The notes under the pieces are model-generated. The model did no database searches, was not told the origin of the DNA, and saw only the letters and a list, made by a program, of their open reading frames with translations. Source: Nicotiana tabacum (lineage: Eukaryota; Streptophyta; Magnoliopsida; Solanales; Solanaceae). Taken from it: a stretch of 64,000 nt of DNA. The position numbers and the translations under genes are program-made. Below are positions 49,201 to 59,430 of the stretch, in pieces. Position 1 is the first letter of the stretch. Each line of letters starts with the position of its first letter. The stretch spans positions 156,103,436 through 156,167,435 of the forward strand of contig NC_134087.1 of NCBI RefSeq assembly GCF_000715075.1. Reading direction: 5' to 3'.

Positions 49201-51921
49201 GCATGACATCTAACCCTTGCATGCATAGTTCCCTGTCCTTTTCCACTAGCCAACCCCAAATGTTATTACAAGATTATTACAGAGCAGAATTAATCAAAAA
49301 ATAAAATACATCCGAAATCAGAATTCCAACCAAGGAGGGCCTAATTCAGACTCCCAGTCTGACATATGTAGTAAACCATCTTTCAAGGATCCAGGTTCTG
49401 AAGCCTTCTCTTATTTGGGATGTGTCAAAGTTCCAAGGAGCTTCAAGATCTCCAGGCAGTGCTTACACCCCAAACACCATTCCAGAGTTATAGTAAAGTG
49501 CAGTGCGGAAAAGCCAGCCCTCAGGCATCCAAGTTCAGAGGGAGCTCTAGATTCCCAAAACATGGCTTACCAGAGAGGGGCAGAACTTAGAACTAGGAAT
49601 GAGTGTAAAGTGAAAGAGGGATTGGGGAGCCCTAACAAGTGGTGGTCATACCCAGCCATAGGTGTTGAGTGGCACACCCCTGACCATTTGTTTGGTCCAA
49701 ACAAGTTAAGAGCAGACCTTAGAGGTCAGACCTGAGTCTAGATGGTGATTAGGACACCACCAGACCCAAATCTAGCTCAGCATATAAAGGGGAAAAGGGA
49801 AGTGGGAATTGATTCGAGTAAAGGGTTCAAAAGAACCTAGTTCAAAGTCATGGGCAGCAATAATAGAGTGTTGTCATGGCTAGAACTGTACTCTCATACA
49901 AAGGAGTAAAGGGAAGGGATTCACATGAGAAGAGAACATACAGAGTTGCAGAAACATAAGGAAAGAAAGCATAACAGACTAAGATGTAAACACATGGTGA
50001 AAGAGAGAGCATGACAGGCTAGGAAATAAACATATAGTTAAGGGGCATTATTTAACTAAGAATGACATACCAGTTGCAAGTACTAGAATAGCAGAACAAC
50101 AAAAGCAAGTAAACAGCCAGAAGTCAGCATGAGCAAAATCGAGTCTTCAGCAAATACTTGAGAGTTCAAAGAGAACTCAAGAATGTTTCAAAAAGTAGAA
50201 ATAGAAGAGGAGCAGAGTGCTCAATACTAGAAGTTGAGAAAGTATTGAAAAGTTCGAAGTCTTTTTCTGTGTATGTCTGTATTAAGTGCAAAAGGGGTAG
50301 CCCTTTTTATAGTGCCGAAGATAAGTGAGAAGAAGGTAAGAAAATAATTTTGAAAGTCAATCACACAGATTTCCCTTCAGCCAAGGGATTGATTTCAAAC
50401 GGGCATGGCAAATAAGGAAATGATTTTGATTTTAAATCTTTTTTAAGGCAGCATAACATGGGCAAATACACAGAAACCTATTTAAGGAAACCGTTTAGTA
50501 ATACACGGTTTAGGTCAAACAAGGAAAGACAATCAATCAACCAGCCAGTAAAATCAGGATTCGAATCTTAGTGTGAATGAATCCAACCAGAAAAAGGTGA
50601 GAAGGGTTTAATTTAAAGAAAATCAACATCACACAATCAAACCTTTTAAAAAAGGAACTCGGAATCAATCACAGGCTGGCCAAAGGCCTTTTGAAAGAAG
50701 AGAAAGTCATATAAAAACCATACAGAGACAAGAGAGAGTTGTTGCAACACTAGCAAAAAAATCAGAGTAGCAAGGAAAGTTAGGCTCATAGACTCAAAGT
50801 GAGTCTTTGAAAGAGGGTGAGGGTTCTGAATGGAACCCTAGCCCAGGCACACAGCCAAGCTTGTCAAAAAACCTCCAACACTAGGGTTTTCTGACTCAAA
50901 TCAGATACATAGGTGAAGAACAACAAGTAGAATAGGCTCAAAACCCTCTCTTAGAAACCCATGAGAGAATAAGCAAAGAGGAAAGCAAATTCGAAATACA
51001 GGGAATACATTTAGGCAAAGCTTTGTTGCTTAAACAAGTTCAGGAGAGACAAGTAATACAGGTTTAGGAAAACAGTAGAAGAATCATGCTTAGGGCTTTA
51101 AACAAAAAATCCAGTGAAGGCAGGCAAGAAGCAAAAGCTCAGTAAAAAATACAGTAGAGGGATATGCGAGGGAGACACATAAAACATGCTAATAGAACCC
51201 AGTAGAAGAAAGAACAAAACACAAAAACAGAAGAACGTGCGTAATAACAGCAAAACACAAGAACATAGGAGAAGACATGCGAGGAAACAACATAAGATAT
51301 AAGCGAAAAACTCGTAAGAAACATGGCATATACAGATTCACAAAAAGAAAAGAAGAAGGAGAAGAGACAGAAGTCGTTTTAAGATTTTTGAAAACCCTAA
51401 ATCGAAACAGACTAGTTTTAAAAAAGAAAAATTGGGGAAAAGTTTTAAAACTTCGAGTATAACACAGATTTACCACATATCTAATAAAATAAAAGAAAAA
51501 GGAACCTCGACAGCTTTAGGATTTCTCAGAAACCCTAGAAATGAGAAGGCTTGGAAAGGGTCTGGACTCGAACAGGTTTGAGCCATAGCTATGCTTTTTT
51601 AAGGTTCGAACACGTCGGAACGGAACCGGAGAGGCCATAGGACCTCAGATTTGTGGAGGATATGAACGGGCATCGTTGAGGTCGAACCTCAAAATCTCGA
51701 ACAACCATGATTTGGGGGTGAAAGGAGGTGAGCATAGGCCGTCCATGGCCTGAGAAGCCATGGACTCCGGTGAGATTTGGTCGGATAAGACAAGGAAGAC
51801 GGCTAGGGTTTTTGAGTGTTAGAAGGCGTTTGAGAGAAAGGGGGGGTTTGAGGGCGGCGGTCGAAGAGAAATGAGAGATAGGGTTAGGTCGTTCGAAATT
51901 AAAAAGGAAAGGAGGGACGAG

Positions 51922-51948
51922 GGCCGTTGATCAAAATGATCAACGGCC
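51922..51948. promoter_or_regulatory. Perfect 11-bp hairpin in LTR H
   Basis: GGCCGTTGATC, AAAAT, GATCAACGGCC. In the element's direction (minus) an AT-rich TTTTTAAT and a CT-rich leader follow. The other LTR has it at 63376-63402 with one CG-to-TG change. Confidence 0.7.
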
Positions 51949-52530
51949 AGGATCTGAAGATACAAACGGACGGGTTTAGTTAATGGGTCAGGGGCCGGGT
52001 TAAATTTGAATTGGGCTGGTCCAATTTGGGCTTGAAATTGGCTGAGATTGAGATGGAATTGTGGTTAAAATTGAAACGAATTGAGGCTAAAATTGAAATA
52101 GCCAGTTTTTCCGCTATTATTTTATAAAAATAGTAAATATGTTTTAAAAGCAAATTAAAGGTACTGAGTTAATAAATAATATGTAAACCTTAATTTAAAA
52201 TATTGGGATCAATTTATATTTAAGAAAAATGCTATTAAATCTTAAAGAGGCTAGCATGACAATTACATGCAATTTAGTTTTAAAATACCAAACGAATTTG
52301 TAAAAATATGCAAAAAATTATGCCAACTATATTTAAGGTAATTATGAGAATAAAGTAAATTATTTTCCAAAATGGCACGTTTTTTGGGAATAATTATTGG
52401 GATTTTATGATGTAAAAATAGGCCGTAAATTGATTTAAAAATCATTAAAAATGCCAAAACCCTTTGGGGTGCTTATATATGCACATATATGTCATTTTGA
52501 AAATATGTAGGGAAAAAATGGGTATCAACA

Positions 52531-52546
52531 GCTGCCCTCTTTACCC
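52531..52546 (-). other. Polypurine tract of element H
   Basis: On the minus strand GGTAAAGAGGGCAGC directly before the 3' LTR start TGTTGATACCC. Confidence 0.75.
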
Positions 52547-53045
52547 GAGGAGGATGAAAGAGTTGTCGGGTAAAGACAAGATGGTCAATTTTGACCGGAT
52601 GGTGATTGAAAAGAGTTTCGACCAAGCCCCGGGCTTCTGAGATGCCTACATATCCCTGGTTTATAGGAATCAGGCCATATGTAGTTCAAGAACCATTAAC
52701 GGAGTGTTTCGATGGAGATTCGAAAAGACAGATGAAATGATTAGGTTTGAAAGGTGTTTGGAGTCGAATAGTCTGCGGAGGACCGGAGCGGGATCGCTCC
52801 TGTTGAGACGGCCGTTTCCTAGCCGGTGTACCTGCAAATGAGCAAAGCGGCGTATATTGTGCATAATTAAAACATGATGCAAGTTCCCGTTGGACCATGA
52901 ATGTTGTCTTCGGATGGTTAGGATGACGTCCTCGGACTATGATGTCCTGGGCCATGAAGAGCATAAAAGTGAAGATTCGTAGGCCATGAAATGGTGTTCT
53001 CAGGCTATGCCGATGGTGCCTCCAAACTATGACGCCTTTGAATAA

Positions 53046-53190
53046 GTTGGCGATCTTTCAGCCCATGAGAAGGTGGCAATTTTTCAGCCAAATGAATGCA
53101 AAGGGTGTCGATCTTTTAGCCAAAGCCTGAATTTAAATGCAGGTGGCGATATTTCAGCCGTTCGAAAAATAAAGTGGCGATGTTTCAGCC
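53046..53190. repeat. Short dispersed repeat GGCGATNTTTCAGCC
   Basis: Five copies (about 53048, 53074, 53106, 53143, 53173), 26-38 bases apart, with small changes, in the 3' untranslated part of H. Confidence 0.8.
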
Positions 53191-53195
53191 ATGCA

Positions 53196-53731
53196 AGATG
53201 GAGACAATGCTTAGTCTCGTAAGGCAGATGAGTAGCCTCATGCAGAATGGAGGTAGAGCTTAACCTCGAAAGGCATATAAGTAGCCTTATGCAAAAATGC
53301 AGATGGAGACAGATCTTAGTCTCGAAAGGCAGGTAAGTAGCCTTATGCAAGATGGAGGTAGAGCTTAACCTCGAAAGGCAGACAAGTAGCCTTATGCAAA
53401 ATGTAGATGGAGACAGAGCTTAGTCTCGAAAGGCAGATAAGTAGCCTTATGCAGGATGAAGGTAGAGCTTAACCTCGGATGGTACATAGATAGCCTTATG
53501 CAAAATGCAGATGGAGACAGAGCTTAGTCTCGAAAGGCAGATAAGGTAGCCTTATGCGATGCAGGTGGAGGTAGAGCTTAACCTCGGAAGGCAGAAAGGT
53601 AGCCTTATGCAATGCAGGGAAATGCGGATGGAGACAATGCTTAGTCTCAAAAGGCAGAAAGGTAGCCTTATGCGATGCAGATGGAGGTAGAGCTTAACCT
53701 CGGAAGGCAGAAAGGTAACCTTATGCGATGA
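53196..53731. repeat. Two-type hairpin minisatellite in the 3' region of H
   Basis: Ten units of about 50-60 bases alternate strictly between type A (GAGAC, 8 bases, GTCTC) and type B (GAGGT, AGAGCTTA, ACCTC). Each is followed by a second stem of the form ATAAG-TAGC-CTTAT or close variants. The first unit is at 53201-53241 and the second begins at 53250. It lies between the integrase end and the 3' LTR, non-coding. Confidence 0.9.
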
Positions 53732-54125
53732 AGGGATGTAAAAGGATGATTAGTAGTAAGATCTCTTAGCTGATAGCCGATTACGACAATATGACTGCTG
53801 GGAAGATTGTGTATTGATAGCAATTGCGGGCAAGTGATGATTCTGAGAAGTTGCATTTTTGGGAAAGTATGCGTTCATAAATATACCTGAAATATTGTGA
53901 GTCGAGTGCCTGCATCCAAAGAAAAATCGTGAGTTCTGTAAGGGAAAAGGTTAGTCCGTCTTCCCCGGGCCTTTGACGTTGTGTGTTATTGGGGTAGCGT
54001 CGCTAAACAATAGCAATTCAGATAATAGTTATGCATGCTCTAGTAAATATATAATCAAAAATATTTTTCTTTAGATGAACTAACGACTGCGACGTGGTTC
54101 AAGACATTGCAACCTCTTTTCTCTG

Positions 54126-54235
54126 GAATTTTGAGGGTCCTCCTCAAAATTCTGCCCCAGTTTACTGGGCTGACGCTTCTGGCGATGCATGAACTAAAAT
54201 TAACTTCGGAATTTTGAGGGTCCTCCTCAAAATTC
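54126..54235. repeat. Duplicated perfect hairpin after the H integrase
   Basis: GAATTTTGAGG, GTCCT, CCTCAAAATTC (11-bp perfect arms) at 54126-54152 and again at 54209-54235, each followed by TGCCCCAGTT. It lies about 140-250 bases past the pol stop in element sense. Confidence 0.9.
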
Positions 54236-54374
54236 TGCCCCAGTTCCAATAGCGGGGAAAATGGAATTTTTATTAAATTATGACCAAACCCATAGGGCTG
54301 CCTACGTATCCTCTCTTAAACGAGAATCAGGTCAGGCGTAGTTCAAATTACATCATTAAGGGAATCATAAGTGG

Positions 54375-55500
54375 TTACACATAATATCGTTTCACTGCAT
54401 CTGAATTGATTGGCTTCGGCCAGACTTCTCCATCCATCTCCGCAAGAATAAGGGCTCCTCTAGTTAGAACCCGGTGAACCATGTACGGACCCTGCCAATT
54501 AGGAGAGAACTTCCCCTTGGCCTCATCTTGATGTGGGAAGATTTTCTTCAACACCAGTTGCCCCGGTGTAAACTTCCTTGGCTTAACCCTTTTGTTGAAG
54601 GCTCTGGACATTCTGTTCTGATACAACTGACCATGGAAAATCGCATTCATCCTTTTCCTATCTATAAGGGCTAACTGCTCGTAGCGACCTTTTACCCATT
54701 CTCCATCATCCAATTCTACTTCTTGCATGATCCTTAAGGAGGGGATTTCTACCTCGGTGGGGATGACCGCCTCTGTACCATAAACCAGCATGTAGGGAGT
54801 TGCTCCGGTCGATGTGCGGACTGTAGTGCGGTATCCCAATAAGGCGAATGATAACTTCTCATGCCATTGTTTGTGCCTTTCGACCATCTTCCTTAGTATT
54901 TTCTTGATATTCTTGTTGGCTGCTTCCACAATTCCATTCATCTGAGTCCTGTAGAGTTCTTGTGTTTGATCTTGAAAGTTTCACACATTGCTTTCATCAA
55001 GTCGCTGTTGAGATTGGAACCATTATCGGTGATGATTGATTCTGTAACCCCGAACTGACAAACAATGCGGTCGTGGACGAAACCCGCCACAACCTTCTTA
55101 GTGACCACCCTGTATGATGTTGCTTCGACCCATTTGGTAAAATAATCGATTGCCACTAGGATGAACCTGTGCCCATTTGATGCGGCAGGCTCGATAGTTC
55201 CGATAACATCCATTCCCCAAGCGGCGAATGGCCATGGTGATCTTGTCGAGTAAGCTTGTTTGGAGGCGCCTTTATCATATCTGCATGTATCTGACAACGA
55301 TGGCATTTGCGAACATATTGGATACAGTCTGTTTCCATAGTCATCCAGAAATACCCTACTTGGAGTATCTTTTTTGCTAAGACAAAACCATTCATGTGCG
55401 GCCCGCAGGTCCCTGCATGCACCTCGTCCAATAGCCTGGATGCTTCTTTTGCTTTGACACACCTTAGTAGACCCAAATCGGGAGTCCTTCTGTAAAGGAT
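54375..55500 (-). pseudogene. Element H integrase
   Basis: The zinc-binding part is in 56088-55156 (EVHAGTCGPHMNGFVLAKKI, then CHRCQIHAD). A one-base loss near 55245 moves the core to the frame 55462-54938: WGMDVIGTIEPAASNGHRF (first Asp) and SIITDNGSNLNSDLM (second Asp). A second one-base loss near 54945 moves to 54941-54375: MNGIVEAANKNIKKILRKM with the catalytic Glu. The C-terminus has KGKFSPNWQGPYMVHRVLTR (GPY/F) and ends NSDAVKRYYV. All three catalytic residues are present; only two frameshifts break it. Confidence 0.9.
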
Positions 55501-56316
55501 TCCTCCACTGTGAAAAAAGTTGTTGGATAGCCTACGAAGTGTATGCTTCTGAGTAGCATTGGCAAGTCCTGGATATTCCCCTGTTGTAAAGTACGCCTTG
55601 ATGTCATGGAACCATGGTTTTCCATCTGCTTCTTCCTCAACGTGGGCACAATAAGTTGGCTGATCATGAATCTTTACTGGGATGGGGTCAATGAAATTTG
55701 TATCTGGATGCTGGATCATGGACGATAAAGTAGCTAATGAATCAGCAAACTCGTTCTGGATTATGGGGACGTGTTGAAATTCTGTCTTTGTGAACATTTT
55801 CCTCAACCCTTGTATATGATGCAAGTAGGGAAGTATCTTAGAGTTCTTGGTTGCCCACTCTCCTCGAACCTGATGTATGAGCAAGTCTGAATCCCCGATC
55901 ACTAGCAACTCCTGAACGTTCATGTCAATGGCCATTTTGAGCCCCAAGATGCAGGCTTCATATTCGGCCATATTCTTGGTGCAAGGGAACCTGAGCTTGG
56001 CGGATACCGGGTAGTGCTGGCCGATTTCTGATACTAAGACTGCTCCTATGCCAACTCCTTTGAGATTTGCAGCTCCGTCGAAAAACAACCTCCAACCATC
56101 ATAGGATTCTGCAATATCTTCTCCTATGAAAAATACCTATTCATCGAGAAAATACATTTTTATGGGCTCGTATTCTCCATCTACGGGATTCTCGGCGAGA
56201 TGGTCCGCCAAGGCTTGCCCTTTAATTGCTTTCTGGGTCACGTAAACAATATCGAATTCACTTAGCAGGATCTGCCACTTGGCGAGCTTTCTAGTGGGCA
56301 TGGGCTTCTAGAAGAT
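55501..56316 (-). pseudogene. Element H second RNase H (archaeal-type) and linker
   Basis: ORF 56088-55156 opens MFFDGAANLKGVGIGAVLVS, then KNMAEYEACILGLKMAIDMN and VIGDSDLLIHQVRGEW: the D-E-D residues of an archaeal/plant-type RNase H, as in dual-RNase H Tat elements. Between 56316 and 56088 the classic RNase H tail (PMPTRKLAKWQILLSEFD) is broken by TAA (56317-56319), TAG (56308-56310) and a further TAG near 56145. Confidence 0.88.
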
Positions 56317-57765
56317 TTACTTCAGAAGGTCCATTTTGGATATGAGATAAGTACTGTAAGCACAGAAGTAATGCCTCAACTTCTGCGCGACCCAAGTCAG
56401 AGCACAACAAGTGCGTTCTAAAAGAGAATACCGGGCCTCATATGGTGTGAACTTCTTACTGAGATAGTAAATGACTTTCTCATTTCTCCCTGTTTCATCA
56501 TGTTGTCCTAAAACACAACCGAATGGTCTATCCGATACCGCAAGGTAAAGCAATCGGGGTCTTCCTGGTTTAGGAGGAACTAAGACCGGTGGCATTGATA
56601 GGTATTCCTTGATTCTGTCAAAAGCTTTCTGATAATCATCAGTCCATTTGGTAGCAGCGTCCTTCTTCAACATTTTGAAAATTGGTTCACAAATGACCGT
56701 GGATTGAGCTATGAACCGGCTGATATAGTTGAGTCTTCCCAGGAAACTCATCACGTCCTTCTTGTTCTTTGGCGGTGGCAATTTTTGGATAGCATTGACC
56801 TTTGTTGGATCCAATTCTATTCCTCGACGACTCACGATGAAACCCAATAATTTTCCAACAGGAACCGCGAATGCGCACTTGGCAGGATTCAGTTTCAGAT
56901 TGAACCTCCTTAGTTTGTTGAAGAACTTTCTTAGATCTGCCATGTGATCCCTGGCTTTCTTGGATTTGATGATGGCGTCATCCACATATACCTCGATCTC
57001 CTTGTGTATCATGTCATGAAAGATGGTAGTCATGGCTCTCATATAGGTGGCACCAGCGTTCTTCAAACCGAATGGCATCATTTTGTAACAGTACATTCCC
57101 CACGGCGTGATGAAAGCCATTTTCTCTGCATCTTCCTCGTCCATCCATATCTGATGATACCCAGCGAAACAATCAATGAAAGACAGTAACTCATGCTTGG
57201 CGCAGTTGTCAATTAGAATGTGTATGTTCGGCAAGGGGAAGTCGTCTTTAGGACTGGCCCGGTTAAGATCCCGGTAGTCAACACAAACTCTAACTTTCCC
57301 ATCCTTTTTTGGCACTAGGACGATGTTGGCTAACCATATCGGATACTCTACTACCCTGATAACCCTGGCTTTGACTTGCTTGGTAACCTCTTCTTTGATT
57401 TTCAAACTCATGTCGGGTTTGAATTTCCTGAGCTTCTGCTTTACCGTTGGGCATGTCGGGTTTGTTGGCAGTTTGTGAGCTACAATGGATGTGCTGAGAC
57501 CGGCCATATCATCATATGACCAAGCGAATATGTCTTCATATTCATTTAGGAACTCCTTGTACTCTTTCTTTTCTGATGGTGACAGGTGAACACTGATGCG
57601 CATTTCTTTGACATTCTCTGCATCTCCCAGATTAACGACCTCAGTTTCTTCCAAGTTAGACTTAGGCCTATTTTCAAAATTCTCAACTCCTCTAACGACC
57701 TTTTCTGGTATATCATCCTCTTCTGAGTCCGTATCCGTTTGTTGCATTGTCTCGTTGCAAGTCAC
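56317..57765 (-). pseudogene. Element H reverse transcriptase and classic RNase H start
   Basis: The 482-codon frame begins after an acidic linker (SEEDDIPEKV). EYEDIFAWSYDDMAGL is the Tat pre-RT signature. LVPKKDGKVRVCVDYRDLNR, PFGLKNAGATYMRAM and YVDD (residues 260-263, 56977-56988) are the RT motifs; MSFLGRLNYISRFI is the connection; VSDRPFGCVLGQHDETGR starts RNase H. No internal stop in the RT. It stops in the RNase H connection at 56317. The intact enzyme copies element RNA using a tRNA primer. Confidence 0.92.
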
Positions 57766-58399
57766 AATCGTTGGTTCATTATCAAGACAAGTAATAGTAA
57801 TGTTGTGTAAAACAAAGTGAATGATAGGGAAATAATAAGAGCGAGATATATAATAAACTGAAATGCTTCGATTAGATTCATAATTGTTTTGAATATCAGA
57901 GCTTTTTTCAAAATTAAAGACAATGCGGAAATAAAATCAGCTAGTAAAAAGTAAAAATGTGATGCATGGTGCTTTTGTTTAGCCTTGCTACCCCGAAACT
58001 TTCCGGGCCCTGGTGGTTCTGATTGACCAATTGCTGACTGAGCATTGGATCTCTTACTGTATGATGATGGTGCCAGAATGCATGAACTAACCTTTGGGGA
58101 AGGAAATAAAAATAAAGAAAAACAAAAAGGTAACAAGTTAGTGCAGGTTATGAGAAGAAAATGTTGCATTATTTAAATACATTGTGAAAGAATATAAATC
58201 GCGTCCTAATTTAGGTGCCTCGTTGTGCCTGAGGTAGGTCTAGTGACAAATTAGCTTGGAGAACTTATAATGCTAAGTGCCTCATTTTATTGATAAAAAT
58301 AAGACGAATCCCAAAACGACACTAAAATAGCAGAAAGTAAAAATATCACTAATGGCCATTGGCCTTATTACATTAAAAGCAAAAAAGAAAGACTCCTAA
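57766..58399 (-). other. Region upstream of H RT, no intact gag
   Basis: The pol frame continues a little upstream (HNITITCLDNEPTIVTCNE). The stretch SKRSNAQSAIGQSEPPGPGK (about 58070-58010) is a possible linker remnant. No capsid, zinc knuckle or protease motif (DTG/DSG) is visible. Confidence 0.5.
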
Positions 58400-58728
58400 C
58401 TATTTGGTCCCAGAAGGACCTTCTTTAGGTTGAATGTTCTCGTTGATCAAGTCCTCCAGCTCGCGCAGATTTTCCATTAAAAATGCTATCGCCAGACGTT
58501 CTCCTTTGCCTTCCTCAACATTTTGCAGTCGATGACTCGTTTTCTCACTTTCCCTTCCAATTCCAGCAAGCTGTACTCCAGGTATTCTAGCTTCTCACTA
58601 GCCTTGGTGACTCTCTCTTTCCATTCGTTGATTTGGTTGCTCGATGGGAGGTTTCTCCACCATGTCTGCAAGAGTGAAGGTATGTTTACCATACCGAAAT
58701 TAGGAACTTTGTCATTCATTTTCTGCAA
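58400..58728 (-). pseudogene. Small coiled-coil ORF in the gag position of element H
   Basis: ORF 58728-58486 reads MQKMNDKVPNFGMVNIPSLL, then WWRNLPSSNQINEWKERVTK and LEYLEYSLLELEGKVRKR. After a one-base shift near 58490 the frame continues RLAIAFLMENLRELEDLINE and ends PKEGPSGTK, stop (58400-58402). About 110 residues rich in E, K and L with heptad spacing. I do not recognise the family. It could be a 5' accessory ORF or a gag remnant. Confidence 0.45.
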
Positions 58729-59409
58729 AACAAAAGGGTTAAGACCTCACCCCCACCGTAATCGACTATTTAATACCAATAATCAACATAAAAAACATTT
58801 AGTTCTCCAAATAAATGCACAGAACATGTAGGTGTCCGTTTGGGTTTCAGGGAAACCCGATGGACTTTGGACAAGGCTATCTTAATGAGTCATTATGTGG
58901 ACAACATGACTGAATCGACTATGTTTGACCATGATGCATGCATAGTTAGACAGAGTAAGGTTTCTATTGGGGTGTTAAACAGGTACCCTTGAGCGAACAA
59001 CTCAAGAGGGAAAGGCATGGAACCGTCGACTGCACCGCTAATCGACTGGTTTTACCGCAAATACGCCTTTGCCGAATTTAAAGGGTGATAATATTGGAAG
59101 AGCGCAACCACTCATTATAAGCATTGCTATGGTTTTTGTTTGGCATGAGTGGAATATGATGTTGAAGATGCAGTTTACAAGAATGAAACAAATTGACATG
59201 TATTTTCACGTTCATAAGATAAATGATTACAATAATTGCAGTAATTACAACAACATTAAAATAAAGTAGTAAAGGGTAGCAGCTAAAGGAAAGAAAAGAC
59301 ATGAAGAGCCAAGTCAGTTTCGTAGTGAAAGAATAAAATATAGTAAATAAAGCAATTAATGAGATAATAAATTCACAAGCAACATGCAATGGTAAAAGCC
59401 TAAAGAAAA
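58729..59409 (-). other. 5' leader of element H
   Basis: Between primer site and the small ORF; AT-rich, no gene seen. Confidence 0.5.
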
Positions 59410-59427
59410 TTCCCAGCAGAGTCGCCA
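59410..59427 (-). other. Primer-binding site of element H (tRNA-Arg type)
   Basis: On the minus strand TGGCGACTCTGCTGGGAA, three bases after the LTR. TGGCGAC... sites complementary to tRNA-Arg are typical of Ogre/Tat elements; the tRNA identity is from memory of the family. Confidence 0.75.
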
Positions 59428-59430
59428 TGC

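Larger units (their letters stand above)
47774..52530 (-). mobile_element. 3' LTR of element H
   Basis: 4757 bp; plus-strand termini TGTCGACGCC and GGTATCAACA. It has the recurring CCTATAGGCATG motif (48729-49200) and the perfect hairpin at 51922-51948. It carries about 235 bases (48213-48447) missing in the other LTR. The open frame 49415-49735 (106 codons, antisense to the element) is present in the other LTR too but shows no known domain. Confidence 0.92.

Noticed and set aside
51139..51476. Minus-strand ORFs rich in F, S and L in LTR H (and 62541-62827)
   Set aside because: Two overlapping frames of the same A-rich plus strand; composition explains them.
53196..53731. CRISPR-like array
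   Set aside because: Repeats are contiguous diverged units without unique spacers, inside a retroelement in plant DNA.
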